Shown here: positions 35,769 to 44,427 of the stretch, piece after piece
Position numbering within the stretch: position 1 is the stretch's first letter
How the letters are laid out: every line of letters begins with the position of its first letter
Assembly (NCBI GenBank): GCA_009929695.1
Contig: RZZW01000008.1
Span: 1 to 64,000 of the forward strand
Direction of reading: 5' to 3'
Origin: Clostridia bacterium
GTDB taxonomy: Bacteria > Bacillota > Clostridia > Oscillospirales > Ruminococcaceae
Length of the DNA: 64,000 nucleotides
Program-made: the position numbers and the translations under genes
The notes under the pieces: generated by a model
What the model was told of the DNA's origin: nothing
The model's input: only the letters and a program-made list of their open reading frames with translations
Databases searched by the model: none

Positions 35769-35842
35769 GTAGGGCGTGACGACCTCGGCACGCCGCTAGT
35801 TATGCGTAAAGTTTACGGCACGCCGAGTCGTCGTGCCCTACG
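35769..35842. repeat. Family B GTAGGG-ended palindromic element
   Basis: 74 bp copy, GTAGGCGTGACG-type start (GTAGGGCGTGACGACCTCGG) and CGAGTCGTCGTGCCCTACG end, shorter in the middle than the copy at 27411. Confidence 0.88.
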
Positions 35843-35856
35843 CACTTTGTGGGAAT

Positions 35857-35881
35857 GTAGGGAACGCATTGTATGCGTTCC
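35857..35881. repeat. Short palindrome with GTAGGG start
   Basis: GTAGGGAACGCAT, TGT, ATGCGTTCC: a perfect 9 bp stem with a 3-base loop, adjacent to the family B element and starting with the same GTAGGG. Confidence 0.7.
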
Positions 35882-35921
35882 GAAAAGATTAACATTATTT
35901 ATTATATAAAGGAGCAAAAAC

Positions 35922-36971
35922 ATGAGTATTCGTGTACCATTTGATACAGTTAAAGACACTATAAAAAAAGCATTTTTGAACGTTGGCGTTTCCGAGGAAA
36001 AAGCTGAGGTTTGCTCTACAATTCACGCGCAATCGAGCGCAGACGGCGTTGAGAGCCACGGCTTAAACCGCGTTCCGCGCTTTGTCGAATATGTTCAGCA
36101 GGGCTATGTTGATGTGAACGCCGAGCCGAAGCTTGTCGGCGGCAAGGGCGCTGTTGAAAACTATGACGGACAGCTTGGCATAGGCATCACAAACGCAATT
36201 TTCTGCGCAGACCGCGCAATTGAGCTTGCCAAAACACACGGCATTGGCTGTGTCGCGCTCAAAAATACAACACACTGGATGCGCGGCGGCACATACGCAT
36301 GGCGCATGGCACAGGCGGGCTTCATGGGCATGAGCTGGATAAACACAGAGAGCTGCATGCCGCTTTGGGGCAGCGACGAGCCGAGCGTCGGCAACAACCC
36401 GTTTTGCATCGCGATCCCGCGTGAAAACGGCGAGATTGTTCTCGATATGGCAATGAGCCAGTACGCATACGGCAAGCTTGGCGTTTACCGCCTTGCAGGC
36501 AAAGAGTTGCCGTTCCCCGGCGGCTTTGACAAGGAAGGCAACCTCACAAGCGACCCCGGCGCAATAGAGGACAGCCGCCGCATTTTGCCCACAGGCTACT
36601 GGAAGGGCAGCGGCATGGCGATTGCACTTGATTTAGCCGCCGCAATGATGGCAAACGGCAAATGTGGCTCTGACCTCGACGACGAGGGACGCGGAAGCTG
36701 CACAGGCTGCTGCCAAATCTTCATCGCATACGACCCGTACCTCTTCGGCAGCAAGGAAGAAATTCAAGCAATGCTCGACCGCCGCGTCGCCGCCGCCGAT
36801 AAAGCACACCCCGAAAAAGAAGGCCATAGCGTTACATGCCCCGGCGAGCGCACTATCGCAACGCGCGAAAAGAGCATGCAGAACGGCGTAAATGTCGACG
36901 AGCAGGTGTGGAAACAGGTTTGCGACATCGCCGCAGGCAATTTGAACACGAAAGATATCGCAAGTAAGTAA
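35922..36971 (+). CDS. YiaK/DlgD-like malate/lactate dehydrogenase family oxidoreductase
   Basis: A 349-residue member of the Ldh2 family that includes YiaK (2,3-diketo-L-gulonate reductase). Landmarks: SADGVESHGLNRVPRFV with the conserved His, IGCVALKNTTHWMRGGTYAW with the catalytic His, WGSDEPSVGNNPFCIAIP for NADH binding, and TGYWKGSGMAIALDL. GGAGC precedes ATG 35922. The next gene is YiaL-like, reproducing the E. coli yiaK-yiaL pair, so a 2-keto or diketo sugar acid is the likely substrate. Confidence 0.88.
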   Translation: MSIRVPFDTVKDTIKKAFLNVGVSEEKAEVCSTIHAQSSADGVESHGLNRVPRFVEYVQQGYVDVNAEPKLVGGKGAVENYDGQLGIGITNAIFCADRAIELAKTHGIGCVALKNTTHWMRGGTYAWRMAQAGFMGMSWINTESCMPLWGSDEPSVGNNPFCIAIPRENGEIVLDMAMSQYAYGKLGVYRLAGKELPFPGGFDKEGNLTSDPGAIEDSRRILPTGYWKGSGMAIALDLAAAMMANGKCGSDLDDEGRGSCTGCCQIFIAYDPYLFGSKEEIQAMLDRRVAAADKAHPEKEGHSVTCPGERTIATREKSMQNGVNVDEQVWKQVCDIAAGNLNTKDIASK

Positions 36972-36991
36972 GCTTTAAAAGGGGAAATAAT

Positions 36992-37447
36992 ATGTTTTTT
37001 TCAAATATAACTATCGCTGAAAAATATAATTACTTGGAAGAAAAATTCACACGCGCCTACAAATGGCTTGCCGAAACAGATATCGCCGCTCTTGCAGAGG
37101 GTGCATATCCCATCGGCGACGACGGCGAAGTGACTGCAAACGTGCAGCTTTACACAAGCATGCCCGCAAGTGAAAATCTTTTTGAGACACACAACAAATT
37201 TTTCGACATTCAGTACGTCGTTTCCGGCAAGGAGCAGTTCGGCTTTTGCAAGCGCGACGGCTTGACTGTCCACCACGAAGTGCCAGAAAATGATTTGATT
37301 TTCTACAACGAGCCTGAGATGAGCGGCACTGTTTTGCTTTTGCCCGGCGATATGATTGTCGTCGCGCCAGAGGACGCACATAAACCGCGCTGTGTTGCGG
37401 GCGAGCCCGAAGCCGTGCGCAAAGTTGTTGTAAAAGTGAAAGTGTGA
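36992..37447 (+). CDS. YhcH/YjgK/YiaL (DUF386) family protein
   Basis: A 151-residue YiaL-type protein, second in the window (the other at 26030). Landmarks: THNKFFDIQYVVSGKEQFGF, the LIFYNEPEM segment and GDMIVVAPEDAHKPRC with the C-terminal histidine of the metal site. It follows the YiaK-like gene by 20 bp and runs into the zinc dehydrogenase. Role in sugar-acid catabolism is by association. Confidence 0.88.
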   Translation: MFFSNITIAEKYNYLEEKFTRAYKWLAETDIAALAEGAYPIGDDGEVTANVQLYTSMPASENLFETHNKFFDIQYVVSGKEQFGFCKRDGLTVHHEVPENDLIFYNEPEMSGTVLLLPGDMIVVAPEDAHKPRCVAGEPEAVRKVVVKVKV

Positions 37448-37452
37448 TTACC

Positions 37453-38469
37453 ATGAAAGCTATTAAAATTGACGAGCCGTGGAGCGTTGAATGCGTTGAA
37501 ATGGAAAAGCCGACCCCGAAAAATGGCGAGGCGCTCATTAAAATTGTTTCTGCCGGCATTTGCGGCAGCGACATCGGTGCATTTCGAGGCACAAACGGAC
37601 TTGTTTCATATCCGCGCGTCATCGGCCACGAGCTTGCGGGCGTTATCGAGGAGATTTCACCCGACAATAAAAAAGGACTTAAGGTTGGCGACAAGGTCAT
37701 AGTAGACCCTTATCTCTACTGTGGCCACTGCTATCCGTGCAGCATCGGACGCACAAACTGCTGTGCAGATTTAAAGGTGCTCGGCGTGCACATCGACGGC
37801 GGCATGGCTGAATATTTCTGCCACCCCGACGACATGCTCATCAAAATGCCGGACGATCTTGACTGGACGCTTGCCGCAATGGCAGAGCCGCTGACAATTT
37901 CTCTGCACGGTGTACACCGCGGCGGGCTTGTCGCGGGCGAGTACTGCGCAATCATCGGCGCAGGGCCTATCGGGCTTGTCGCGGGCATGATAGCGCAGGC
38001 GTATGGCGCACACGCAATCTTGCTCGATTTAGTGCAGGAGCGCCTTGATTTTGCAAAAGAGCTTGGCATTGAGTACGTCATAAATTCCGCAAATGAAGAC
38101 CCCGTTGCACGCGTGAGTGAAATCACAAACGGCGTTATGGCGCAGCAGGTCATGGAGTGCAGCGGCGCAAACCCCGCCGTGCGCATGTCGCTTGATTTAG
38201 TCAGCAACGCAGGCCGTGTAACGCTGACAGGCTGGCCGAAAAAGGAGACACCGCTGCCGACAGATATCATCACACGCAAAGAAATAGATATCCGCGGCGC
38301 ACGCACAAGCGCAGGCGAATTTGAAGAAGCCATCGAGCTTATCCGCACCAAAAAAGTGGACGTCTCAAAAATCCTAACCCGCACCGTCTCCCTAAAAGAC
38401 GCCCCCGAGGTCATCAAAGACATCGAAAAGAACCCAGGCAACTACATGAAGGTTGTAGTTATGATGTAA
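37453..38469 (+). CDS. Zinc-dependent MDR dehydrogenase
   Basis: A 338-residue medium-chain dehydrogenase of the sorbitol/threonine/idonate group. Catalytic zinc ligands: Cys in AGICGSD, His-Glu in VIGHELAGVIEE; four structural-zinc cysteines in YLYCGHCYPCSIGRTNCC; cofactor loop GAGPIGLVAGMIA followed by an acidic residue in LLDLVQER, favouring NAD. Two starts are possible: GTG 37444, overlapping the previous stop, or ATG 37453 (chosen for the family-typical MKAIKI). It closes the right arm and is followed by a terminator. Substrate probably a polyol or sugar acid. Confidence 0.87.
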   Translation: MKAIKIDEPWSVECVEMEKPTPKNGEALIKIVSAGICGSDIGAFRGTNGLVSYPRVIGHELAGVIEEISPDNKKGLKVGDKVIVDPYLYCGHCYPCSIGRTNCCADLKVLGVHIDGGMAEYFCHPDDMLIKMPDDLDWTLAAMAEPLTISLHGVHRGGLVAGEYCAIIGAGPIGLVAGMIAQAYGAHAILLDLVQERLDFAKELGIEYVINSANEDPVARVSEITNGVMAQQVMECSGANPAVRMSLDLVSNAGRVTLTGWPKKETPLPTDIITRKEIDIRGARTSAGEFEEAIELIRTKKVDVSKILTRTVSLKDAPEVIKDIEKNPGNYMKVVVMM

Positions 38470-38520
38470 AACAACATAAAAACTGCCACAGATATATTTT
38501 TTATGCATCTGTAAAATATA

Positions 38521-38565
38521 AGCAGACACCATTAAAAACGCAAGTTTTGGGTGGTGTCTGCTTTT
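38521..38565 (+). terminator. Terminator after the right arm
   Basis: Stem AGCAGACACCA / TGGTGTCTGCT with an A-rich loop and TTTT tail. Confidence 0.8.
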
Positions 38566-38686
38566 ATATATTATTTCAATTTAACCCCTATGTACTTATA
38601 ATAGATTAGATTGGATAATAATTGGGAACAGCTTCAGAATCAAAATAAATATATTGCGAAATATTTGATAAGGTGATAATATAAAA

Positions 38687-38703
38687 TAAGATGTCTGACG
38701 TGA
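38687..38703 (+). promoter_or_regulatory. Candidate FadR-type operator 1
   Basis: TAAGATGTCTGACGTGA, 5 bp downstream of a probable -10 (TAATAT 38677-38682, with TTGCGA at 38654-38659) and just before the regulator's ribosome binding site. The same motif recurs at 39460 (inverted) and 39543, consensus TAAGAYGTCWGAYGT. Confidence 0.65.
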
Positions 38704-38728
38704 GATAAATATACGGAGGTGCGGTAGG

Positions 38729-39469
38729 ATGCAGACGCAATTGAGTAGCAAGCTGCTGCCGGAGCAGACGGCGGAGAAGATTAAAAAGTATATCGCCGAC
38801 AATAATCTTGCTGTTGGGGACAGGCTTCCAAATGAGTTTCAGCTTGCTGAAATATGCGAGGTGGGGCGAAGCACGGTGAGAGAAGCTATAAAGAAGCTGA
38901 TTTTTGACGGAAGCGTAGAGGTTGTGCGCGGCTGCGGCACGTTTATAACGGAGCAAAAAAAAGCCGAGGAAGCGATTGAACTTAGGCAAGATCCATTTGG
39001 GCTGCAAGGAGACAGCGGAGATATTGCGGGAAGAGCGCTTGAATTTCTTGATGCGCGCGTTATTTTGGAGCCTGAGGTAGCGGCGCTTGCAGCGATAAAC
39101 GCAACCTATAAGGACTGCCAAAAGCTGCTTGAGGCAAAGCGCAGGCTTGAGGACTGCGTTATAAACGGCAAAGACCACCTTGCAGAGGACGTTATTTTTC
39201 ATACGCAGATTGCCGCCTGCGCACATAATAAGGTGCTGAAAAACTTAACAGAGCTTTTGGTGAAGGGCATACCTATTTTTATAGAGGTGACGCGCAACAG
39301 TGTGGCAAGCGAAACCTTGCAGCACCACGAGGCTATTGTTCAGGCAATAACAAGCGGAGACAGCGTCGGCGCGCGATGTGCCATGATTACTCACCTTGAC
39401 TCAAACAGACAAAAAATTATACAGGCTTTCGAGCAGGAAAAAGGAAAAAATAAGCAGCGAGACATCTGA
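38729..39469 (+). CDS. FadR-family (GntR) regulator of the TRAP operon
   Basis: A 246-residue GntR/FadR regulator. The winged helix holds LAVGDRLPNEFQLAEICEVG, RSTVREAIKKLIFDGSVEVV and GCGTFI; the FCD domain holds the metal-site pattern D-ARVILEPEVA...DVIFHTQIAACAHN...HHEAIVQAI with three histidines. GGAGGTG precedes ATG 38729. Its promoter and the TRAP promoter share an operator-like motif, so autoregulation together with control of the downstream sugar-acid operon is likely, with a sugar acid as ligand. Confidence 0.88.
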   Translation: MQTQLSSKLLPEQTAEKIKKYIADNNLAVGDRLPNEFQLAEICEVGRSTVREAIKKLIFDGSVEVVRGCGTFITEQKKAEEAIELRQDPFGLQGDSGDIAGRALEFLDARVILEPEVAALAAINATYKDCQKLLEAKRRLEDCVINGKDHLAEDVIFHTQIAACAHNKVLKNLTELLVKGIPIFIEVTRNSVASETLQHHEAIVQAITSGDSVGARCAMITHLDSNRQKIIQAFEQEKGKNKQRDI

Positions 39470-39476
39470 CGTCTTA
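39460..39476 (-). promoter_or_regulatory. Candidate FadR-type operator 2
   Basis: On the minus strand TAAGACGTCAGATGTCT, overlapping the stop codon of the regulator gene. Same motif as 38687 and 39543. Confidence 0.55.
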
Positions 39477-39536
39477 TGCAAATTGATGCCAAATAAGATA
39501 AATAGTTAGCCAAATCTACAAAATTTAATATGTATA

Positions 39537-39565
39537 TTGACATAAGATGTCTGATGTGATAGTAT
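39537..39565 (+). promoter_or_regulatory. TRAP operon promoter with embedded operator
   Basis: TTGACA (39537-39542), 17 bp spacer, TAGTAT (39560-39565). The spacer 39543-39559 is exactly TAAGATGTCTGATGTGA, the third copy of the operator-like motif. A further palindrome GACATATTATGTC lies at 39576-39588. Binding there would block polymerase directly. Confidence 0.72.
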
Positions 39566-39619
39566 AAACGCATCGGACATATTATGTCTTTTTTATGCAG
39601 AGAAAGGAAGAAAACAACA

Positions 39620-40651
39620 ATGAAAAAACTTGCAGCAATCGCACTTTCCGCCGTTATGGCAATGGCACTTACAGCTTGCGGAGGAAACAGCCAGTCAACC
39701 GCTACAACAGGCGCAACGGCGCAAGCGAGCGGTGACGTGCTTAACTTCACAATGGCAATGGTAGACAACACAACATCAAACTATTACAAGGGTGCTGAAA
39801 AAATTGCCGAGTGCGTCGAAAAAGCGACAGACGGCAAAATCACGCTTACAATTCAGGCGGGCGGCACGCTTGGCGGCGAGAGCGACACGCTCGATATGGC
39901 AATTCAGGGCGACCTTGACATTGCCTCGTGCGCAAACTCCGTTTTGGCAAACTATATTCCCGAAATGAATATTCTTGACCAGGCATTTCTTTGGGACAGC
40001 GCAGACCAGGCAAACTACGCCGTGCAAAACGAGCTTGGCGACTTGATAGCAGAAAAGGCCGCCACACAGGGCATTCATGTTATCGGTTACATGGAATCGG
40101 GCTTCAGAGATGTGTTCTCTAAAAAGCCTATTCAGTCTATGTCTGATTTCAAGGGCGTGAAAATCCGTGTTATGCAAAACGACGGTCAGATTGCTGCGTT
40201 TACGTCATTTGGCGCAAACCCAATCGCACTTTCAGCTTCAGAGCAGTTTACAGCATTGCAGCAGGGCACTATTGACGCATGTGAAAACGCTGTGTCAAAC
40301 TGCTGGATAAACAAATTCTACGAGGCGGGCATCAACTCCGTCATCAACACAAAGCACGCATTTGTGTACATTCCGCTTTGCATGAGCGACGCGGCGTGGA
40401 ATAAAATTCCCGAGGATTTGAGAGACACCTTTGTCGCGGCTGTATGGGAAGGCTGTGCAGAGCAGTGGAAATACTTAGACGAGGCAAACGCAGAGGCTCA
40501 GACAAACCTTGAGGGCGCGGGCGTTACCTTCTATGACATCGACACCGACGAGATGCAGGCGGCATATGAAGCGGCGCAGCAGAAAAACAGCGTTTCTTAC
40601 GACGCAGCATGGGTCACGGCTGTTGACGCTGCAAAAGCGGCTGTAAAATAA
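39620..40651 (+). CDS. dctP: TRAP transporter substrate-binding lipoprotein (DctP)
   Basis: A 343-residue DctP-type binding protein. Lipobox MALTAC, lipidated Cys20, Ser/Thr-rich linker, then the DctP fold with TLGGESDTLDMAIQGDLDIA and the substrate-carboxylate arginine region FKGVKIRVMQND, followed by FTALQQGTIDACENA. ATG 39620 (AAAGGA upstream) is preferred to a start at 39584. It binds an organic or sugar acid for the DctQM membrane pair downstream. With YiaK/YiaL-like proteins nearby, the yiaMNO system for 2,3-diketo-L-gulonate is a useful comparison. Confidence 0.92.
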   Translation: MKKLAAIALSAVMAMALTACGGNSQSTATTGATAQASGDVLNFTMAMVDNTTSNYYKGAEKIAECVEKATDGKITLTIQAGGTLGGESDTLDMAIQGDLDIASCANSVLANYIPEMNILDQAFLWDSADQANYAVQNELGDLIAEKAATQGIHVIGYMESGFRDVFSKKPIQSMSDFKGVKIRVMQNDGQIAAFTSFGANPIALSASEQFTALQQGTIDACENAVSNCWINKFYEAGINSVINTKHAFVYIPLCMSDAAWNKIPEDLRDTFVAAVWEGCAEQWKYLDEANAEAQTNLEGAGVTFYDIDTDEMQAAYEAAQQKNSVSYDAAWVTAVDAAKAAVK

Positions 40652-40667
40652 CATAGTATAAAAGCAT

Positions 40668-40692
40668 CGGGCAAAGAGAAAATCTTTGCCCG
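40668..40692 (+). terminator. Intra-operon hairpin between dctP and dctQ
   Basis: Stem CGGGCAAAGA / TCTTTGCCCG with a GAAAA loop, no U-tract. Likely stabilises the dctP transcript or attenuates dctQM, giving excess binding protein. Confidence 0.65.
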
Positions 40693-40714
40693 AGCTACTG
40701 AATGGGGGATTAGT

Positions 40715-41215
40715 GTGAAGACAGTAAAAAAGCTGCTAGATTATGTGACAAAATTTGAATACGCAATCATGGTTGTGACGTTTGTTGCGATGGTAATTGC
40801 ATATTTTGTGTCTGTCATAAATCGAAATTTTATAAAAATGTCGATGCCGTGGACAGATGAAATTGCGATGTACAGCATGATATTTATGGCGCTGCTCGGC
40901 ACTGAGGTAGGGCTTCGTGACGGTACGCAGGTGGCTGTTACGGCAGTTACGGATAAGCTCAAGGGCGTTGTGAAAAAGATTGTTTCCGTCATTGAGCAGA
41001 TTGTGCTTGAAGTGTTCTCTTTTGTAATGCTGAGTGCAGGCTTTTCATTGTTTGTTAAGCAAATTCAAACAGGGCAGACAACGCCTGTCTTGAAAATTCC
41101 AATGGCGGCAATGTACTTTTCACTCGTGCTTGCTTTTGGGCTTATATTTATCATTCAGGGCGTTGTTTTAATTGAAAAAATAATTGATTTTGGTAAAAAG
41201 GAGACGGCAGAATGA
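40715..41215 (+). CDS. dctQ: TRAP transporter small permease (DctQ)
   Basis: A 166-residue protein with four transmembrane helices and the DctQ signature MPWTDEIAMYSMIFMALLGT after helix 1-2, with EVGLRDGTQVAV next. GTG 40715 has GGGGGA upstream. Overlaps dctM by 4 bp. Confidence 0.9.
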   Translation: MKTVKKLLDYVTKFEYAIMVVTFVAMVIAYFVSVINRNFIKMSMPWTDEIAMYSMIFMALLGTEVGLRDGTQVAVTAVTDKLKGVVKKIVSVIEQIVLEVFSFVMLSAGFSLFVKQIQTGQTTPVLKIPMAAMYFSLVLAFGLIFIIQGVVLIEKIIDFGKKETAE

Positions 41216-42489
41216 ACGCAGGTATAATTTTATTTGTAGTATTTGCAGCTTGCCTTATAATCGGCGTGCCTGTTTCATTTTCGCTTGGCACAGCGGCGCT
41301 TTGCTCGGTGGTTTTCGGCGGCTTATCAGCATCGGCTACCGTCATAGCACAGCGCATATTCGGCGGATTGCAGTCGACGTCAATCATGGCTATAGCATTC
41401 TTTGTCCTCGCGGGCAATCTTATGACTAAGGGCGGCATTTCAAGGCGAATAGTCAATTTCGCAAACTGCCTTGTGGGCAATGTGCGCGGCGGCATGAGCC
41501 TTGCGCTTGTGCTTGCGTGTGCGTTCTTTGCGGCGCTTTCAGGCTCTGCACCGGCAACAGTTATCGCCATCGGCACAATGCTTTACGGCGACATGGCAAA
41601 GCTCGGCTATCCTAAGGACAGAACAGCAGGCTTGCTTGTTGTATCCGGAGGTCTTGGCCCCATCATTCCGCCGTCAATCATTATGGTTATCTACTGCACG
41701 CTCACAGGCGCGTCTGTTGGCAATATGTTTAAGCAGGGCATGATGATTGGCGTTTGCATAATGGCTGTACTTATGGTTGAGGTTATCTTCTTTGCAAACA
41801 AAGAAAAATGGCCGAAGCAGGAGATTAAGCACACGCCTAAGGAAGTGCTTAAAATCTTCCTTGACGCAGTTCCCGCGCTCATGACGCCGGTTATTATTCT
41901 CGGCGGCATATATTCAGGCATGCTTACAGCGACGGAAAGCGCCGCTATGGCTGTTGTGTGGGCGACCTTTGCGGGCATATTCATCTATAAAGAAATCACA
42001 TTTAAAGAGCTTATACCTATTATAAAAGACTCCGCAAAAAGCTCCGCAATGATTTTGTTCATAATCGCGGCATCGACGGCGTTCTCATGGGTGTTCACAT
42101 TCTCCGGCGCGTCGCAGGCACTTGTTGATGCAGTTGTCGGCATGAATCTTAACGCAACGCTGTTCTGCTTTGTCGTGGCTGTCATTTTGCTTATTTTCGG
42201 CACATTTATGGAGGGCACAGCTATTGCTGTTTTGCTCGTTCCGGTTTTGTGGCCGATTGCTCAGAGCATGGGCATCAACGTAATACATTTCGGTATGATA
42301 GTGTGCATTTCAAACGTCGTTGGCACAATGACGCCGCCTGTCGCTGTCAATATATTCTCGGCATCCACCGTGTCAGGGCTTAAAATGGGTCAAATCGCAA
42401 AGGCGGAAATACCATTCCTTGTCGGTTATGTGGCAGTTTTCTTCCTGTGTGTATTCTCAAGCGGCTTTTGCACATTTTTGATAAGCTGA
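41212..42489 (+). CDS. dctM: TRAP transporter large permease (DctM)
   Basis: A 425-residue DctM permease with about twelve helices. Signatures: FAALSGSAPATVIAIGTMLY, GGLGPIIPPSIIMVIY, and MTPPVAVNIFSAS near the C-terminus. It uses an ion gradient to import substrate delivered by DctP. Overlap with dctQ indicates coupled translation. Confidence 0.92.
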   Translation: MNAGIILFVVFAACLIIGVPVSFSLGTAALCSVVFGGLSASATVIAQRIFGGLQSTSIMAIAFFVLAGNLMTKGGISRRIVNFANCLVGNVRGGMSLALVLACAFFAALSGSAPATVIAIGTMLYGDMAKLGYPKDRTAGLLVVSGGLGPIIPPSIIMVIYCTLTGASVGNMFKQGMMIGVCIMAVLMVEVIFFANKEKWPKQEIKHTPKEVLKIFLDAVPALMTPVIILGGIYSGMLTATESAAMAVVWATFAGIFIYKEITFKELIPIIKDSAKSSAMILFIIAASTAFSWVFTFSGASQALVDAVVGMNLNATLFCFVVAVILLIFGTFMEGTAIAVLLVPVLWPIAQSMGINVIHFGMIVCISNVVGTMTPPVAVNIFSASTVSGLKMGQIAKAEIPFLVGYVAVFFLCVFSSGFCTFLIS

Positions 42490-42510
42490 AACTGAAAGAG
42501 GGAAATAATT

Positions 42511-43314
42511 ATGATTACAGGCGAAATTACAAAGCAGCGCATGGAGGGCTGGAAATTTATTTCAAGCGAAGCAGGCGGTCTGCATGAGGTTATCGTGCCC
42601 CAAAAAGCTGATTGCGAGCAGGTATACATCTACCGCTTGAACATGTCGGCAGGGGAGAGCTTTACGTTAAAATCAGGCGAAAAAGAGATGAATGCCGCTT
42701 GCGTAGCAGGCGGCGGAAGCGTTAAAACAAGCGCGTTTGACACGGCGTTTGTAAAGCTTGATTCTTTTTACATCACAAAGGATACAGAGGTTGTCATTCA
42801 CGCTGACGAGGACGTTATTTTCTACATCGGCGCGGCAATTGACGAGGGCTACGGCAGCTCGTATTTCAGAAAGTTTGATTTAAGCCTGCCAATAGGCGAG
42901 GTTCATCAAATTCACGGCAAGGGCGTGGGCGAGCGCGAGGTGTTTATGACGGTAAACCCCGAAGCCCCCGCTTCAAGGCTGCTCGCGGGCTTGACATGGA
43001 GCAGAAACGGTACATGGACAAGCTGGCCCCCGCATCAGCATGAAAACGACCTTGAAGAAGCATATTGCTATTTTGATATGCCAAAGCCGTCGTTCGGTAT
43101 GCATTTAAGCTACATAGACGCGGGCGACGTTGACAATGTTGTCGTGCACACAGTCAGCAGTGGCACAATGATACTTGCGCCGCGCGGCTATCACCCCACA
43201 GTTGCGTCACCGGGCAGTATAAATGCTTATTTTTGGGTGCTCGCGGCACATTCGCACAAGAGCCGCCGCTATGATTTGGCAGTGCTTGACCCAAAAAGAG
43301 CAGACAAAAACTAG
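42511..43314 (+). CDS. KduI/IolB-family isomerase
   Basis: A 267-residue double-cupin isomerase of the PF04962 family: IolB (5-deoxyglucuronate isomerase) or KduI-like. The metal site is visible as TSWPPHQHENDLEEAYCYF (two His and a Glu) plus the late His in ILAPRGYHPTVASPG. AGAGGG precedes ATG 42511. No other inositol genes are in the window, and the neighbours are sugar-acid enzymes, so isomerisation of a uronate or deoxy-ketouronate is likelier than a role in inositol breakdown. Confidence 0.87.
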   Translation: MITGEITKQRMEGWKFISSEAGGLHEVIVPQKADCEQVYIYRLNMSAGESFTLKSGEKEMNAACVAGGGSVKTSAFDTAFVKLDSFYITKDTEVVIHADEDVIFYIGAAIDEGYGSSYFRKFDLSLPIGEVHQIHGKGVGEREVFMTVNPEAPASRLLAGLTWSRNGTWTSWPPHQHENDLEEAYCYFDMPKPSFGMHLSYIDAGDVDNVVVHTVSSGTMILAPRGYHPTVASPGSINAYFWVLAAHSHKSRRYDLAVLDPKRADKN

Positions 43315-43329
43315 GCAAATTGAGAGGAT

Positions 43330-44409
43330 ATGAAAATGACTGACATATACTTGCCGCAATTTACCGTCGGCGAGGACGCATTTGACGCCTTTGAACAGGA
43401 AATATCACGCTATGGCAAAAAGGTTTGCGTCGTGCACGGCGAAAAAGCATGGAACGCGGCGAAGGCTTACGTCCTTCCCGCAATCGAAAAGGCAGGCTTG
43501 AGCTTGACGCAGGCTGTGCTGTACGGACACGACGCGACATATGAAAATGTCGAAAGCATTATAAGCAATGAAAACGTAAAAACCGCCGACGCGATGATAG
43601 CCGTCGGCGGCGGAAAATGTATAGACACCGCAAAGCTTGCGGCTGATATGCTTGGCATGCCTGTGTTCACCGTGCCGTCAATAGCGTCAAACTGCGCGCC
43701 TGTCACGCAGATAAGCATTATGTATAACGCCGACGGCTCGTTTAAGGACATTCCGCGCCTTAAAAACGTGCCTGCGCACTGCTTTATAAACCCAAAGCTC
43801 GCGCTTGCCGCACCGATAAAATATCTTTGGGCGGGCATTGGCGACGCGATGGCAAAGCACGTTGAATCGTCATGGTCTGCAAAGGCGGGCGAGGCGCTTT
43901 CCTACGGCAGTGCGCTTGGCATAACAGCCGGAAGCATGTGCTTTTATCCAATGCTCGAAAAGGGCAAAAAAGCGTTTGACGACGCAAAAAATGGCGTTGT
44001 AAGCGAGGAATTACAGGAGACGCTGCTAAATATAATTGTTTCACCCGGCATAGTGTCTGTCGCGGTTGACCCCGCATATAACGGCGGCATAGCGCACGCG
44101 CTTTTCTATGGGCTGACAAGCAGAAAGCATATTGAAAAAAATCACCTGCACGGTGAAGTCGTCTCCTACGGCAGTCTTGTCAACCTTATGGTGGATAAGG
44201 ACTTTGATAAGCTTGAAAAAACATGGAAATTCAATAAATCAATAGCACTTCCAACTTGCCTTGCCGATTTAGAGCTTGAAGCAGACGACCCGCTGGACGA
44301 CGTGCTTGCGCTAACAATGGCAAATCAAGAGCTTAAACACACACCTTACCCCGTAACCGCCGAGATTATTCATCAGGCGATTATGGCTTTAGACAAATAC
44401 AACGGATAA
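43330..44409 (+). CDS. GldA-like iron/zinc polyol dehydrogenase
   Basis: A 359-residue glycerol-dehydrogenase-type enzyme of the iron-containing ADH superfamily. NAD-binding GGGKCIDTAKLAAD, PSIASNCAPVT, and the metal ligands Asp in AGIGDAMAKHVE, His in GGIAHALFYGL and His in NHLHGEVVSYG are all present. It lies 15 bp after the isomerase gene. In this operon it probably interconverts a keto and hydroxy sugar acid. Confidence 0.87.
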   Translation: MKMTDIYLPQFTVGEDAFDAFEQEISRYGKKVCVVHGEKAWNAAKAYVLPAIEKAGLSLTQAVLYGHDATYENVESIISNENVKTADAMIAVGGGKCIDTAKLAADMLGMPVFTVPSIASNCAPVTQISIMYNADGSFKDIPRLKNVPAHCFINPKLALAAPIKYLWAGIGDAMAKHVESSWSAKAGEALSYGSALGITAGSMCFYPMLEKGKKAFDDAKNGVVSEELQETLLNIIVSPGIVSVAVDPAYNGGIAHALFYGLTSRKHIEKNHLHGEVVSYGSLVNLMVDKDFDKLEKTWKFNKSIALPTCLADLELEADDPLDDVLALTMANQELKHTPYPVTAEIIHQAIMALDKYNG

Positions 44410-44427
44410 TCGGCAAAGGGGACAAAG

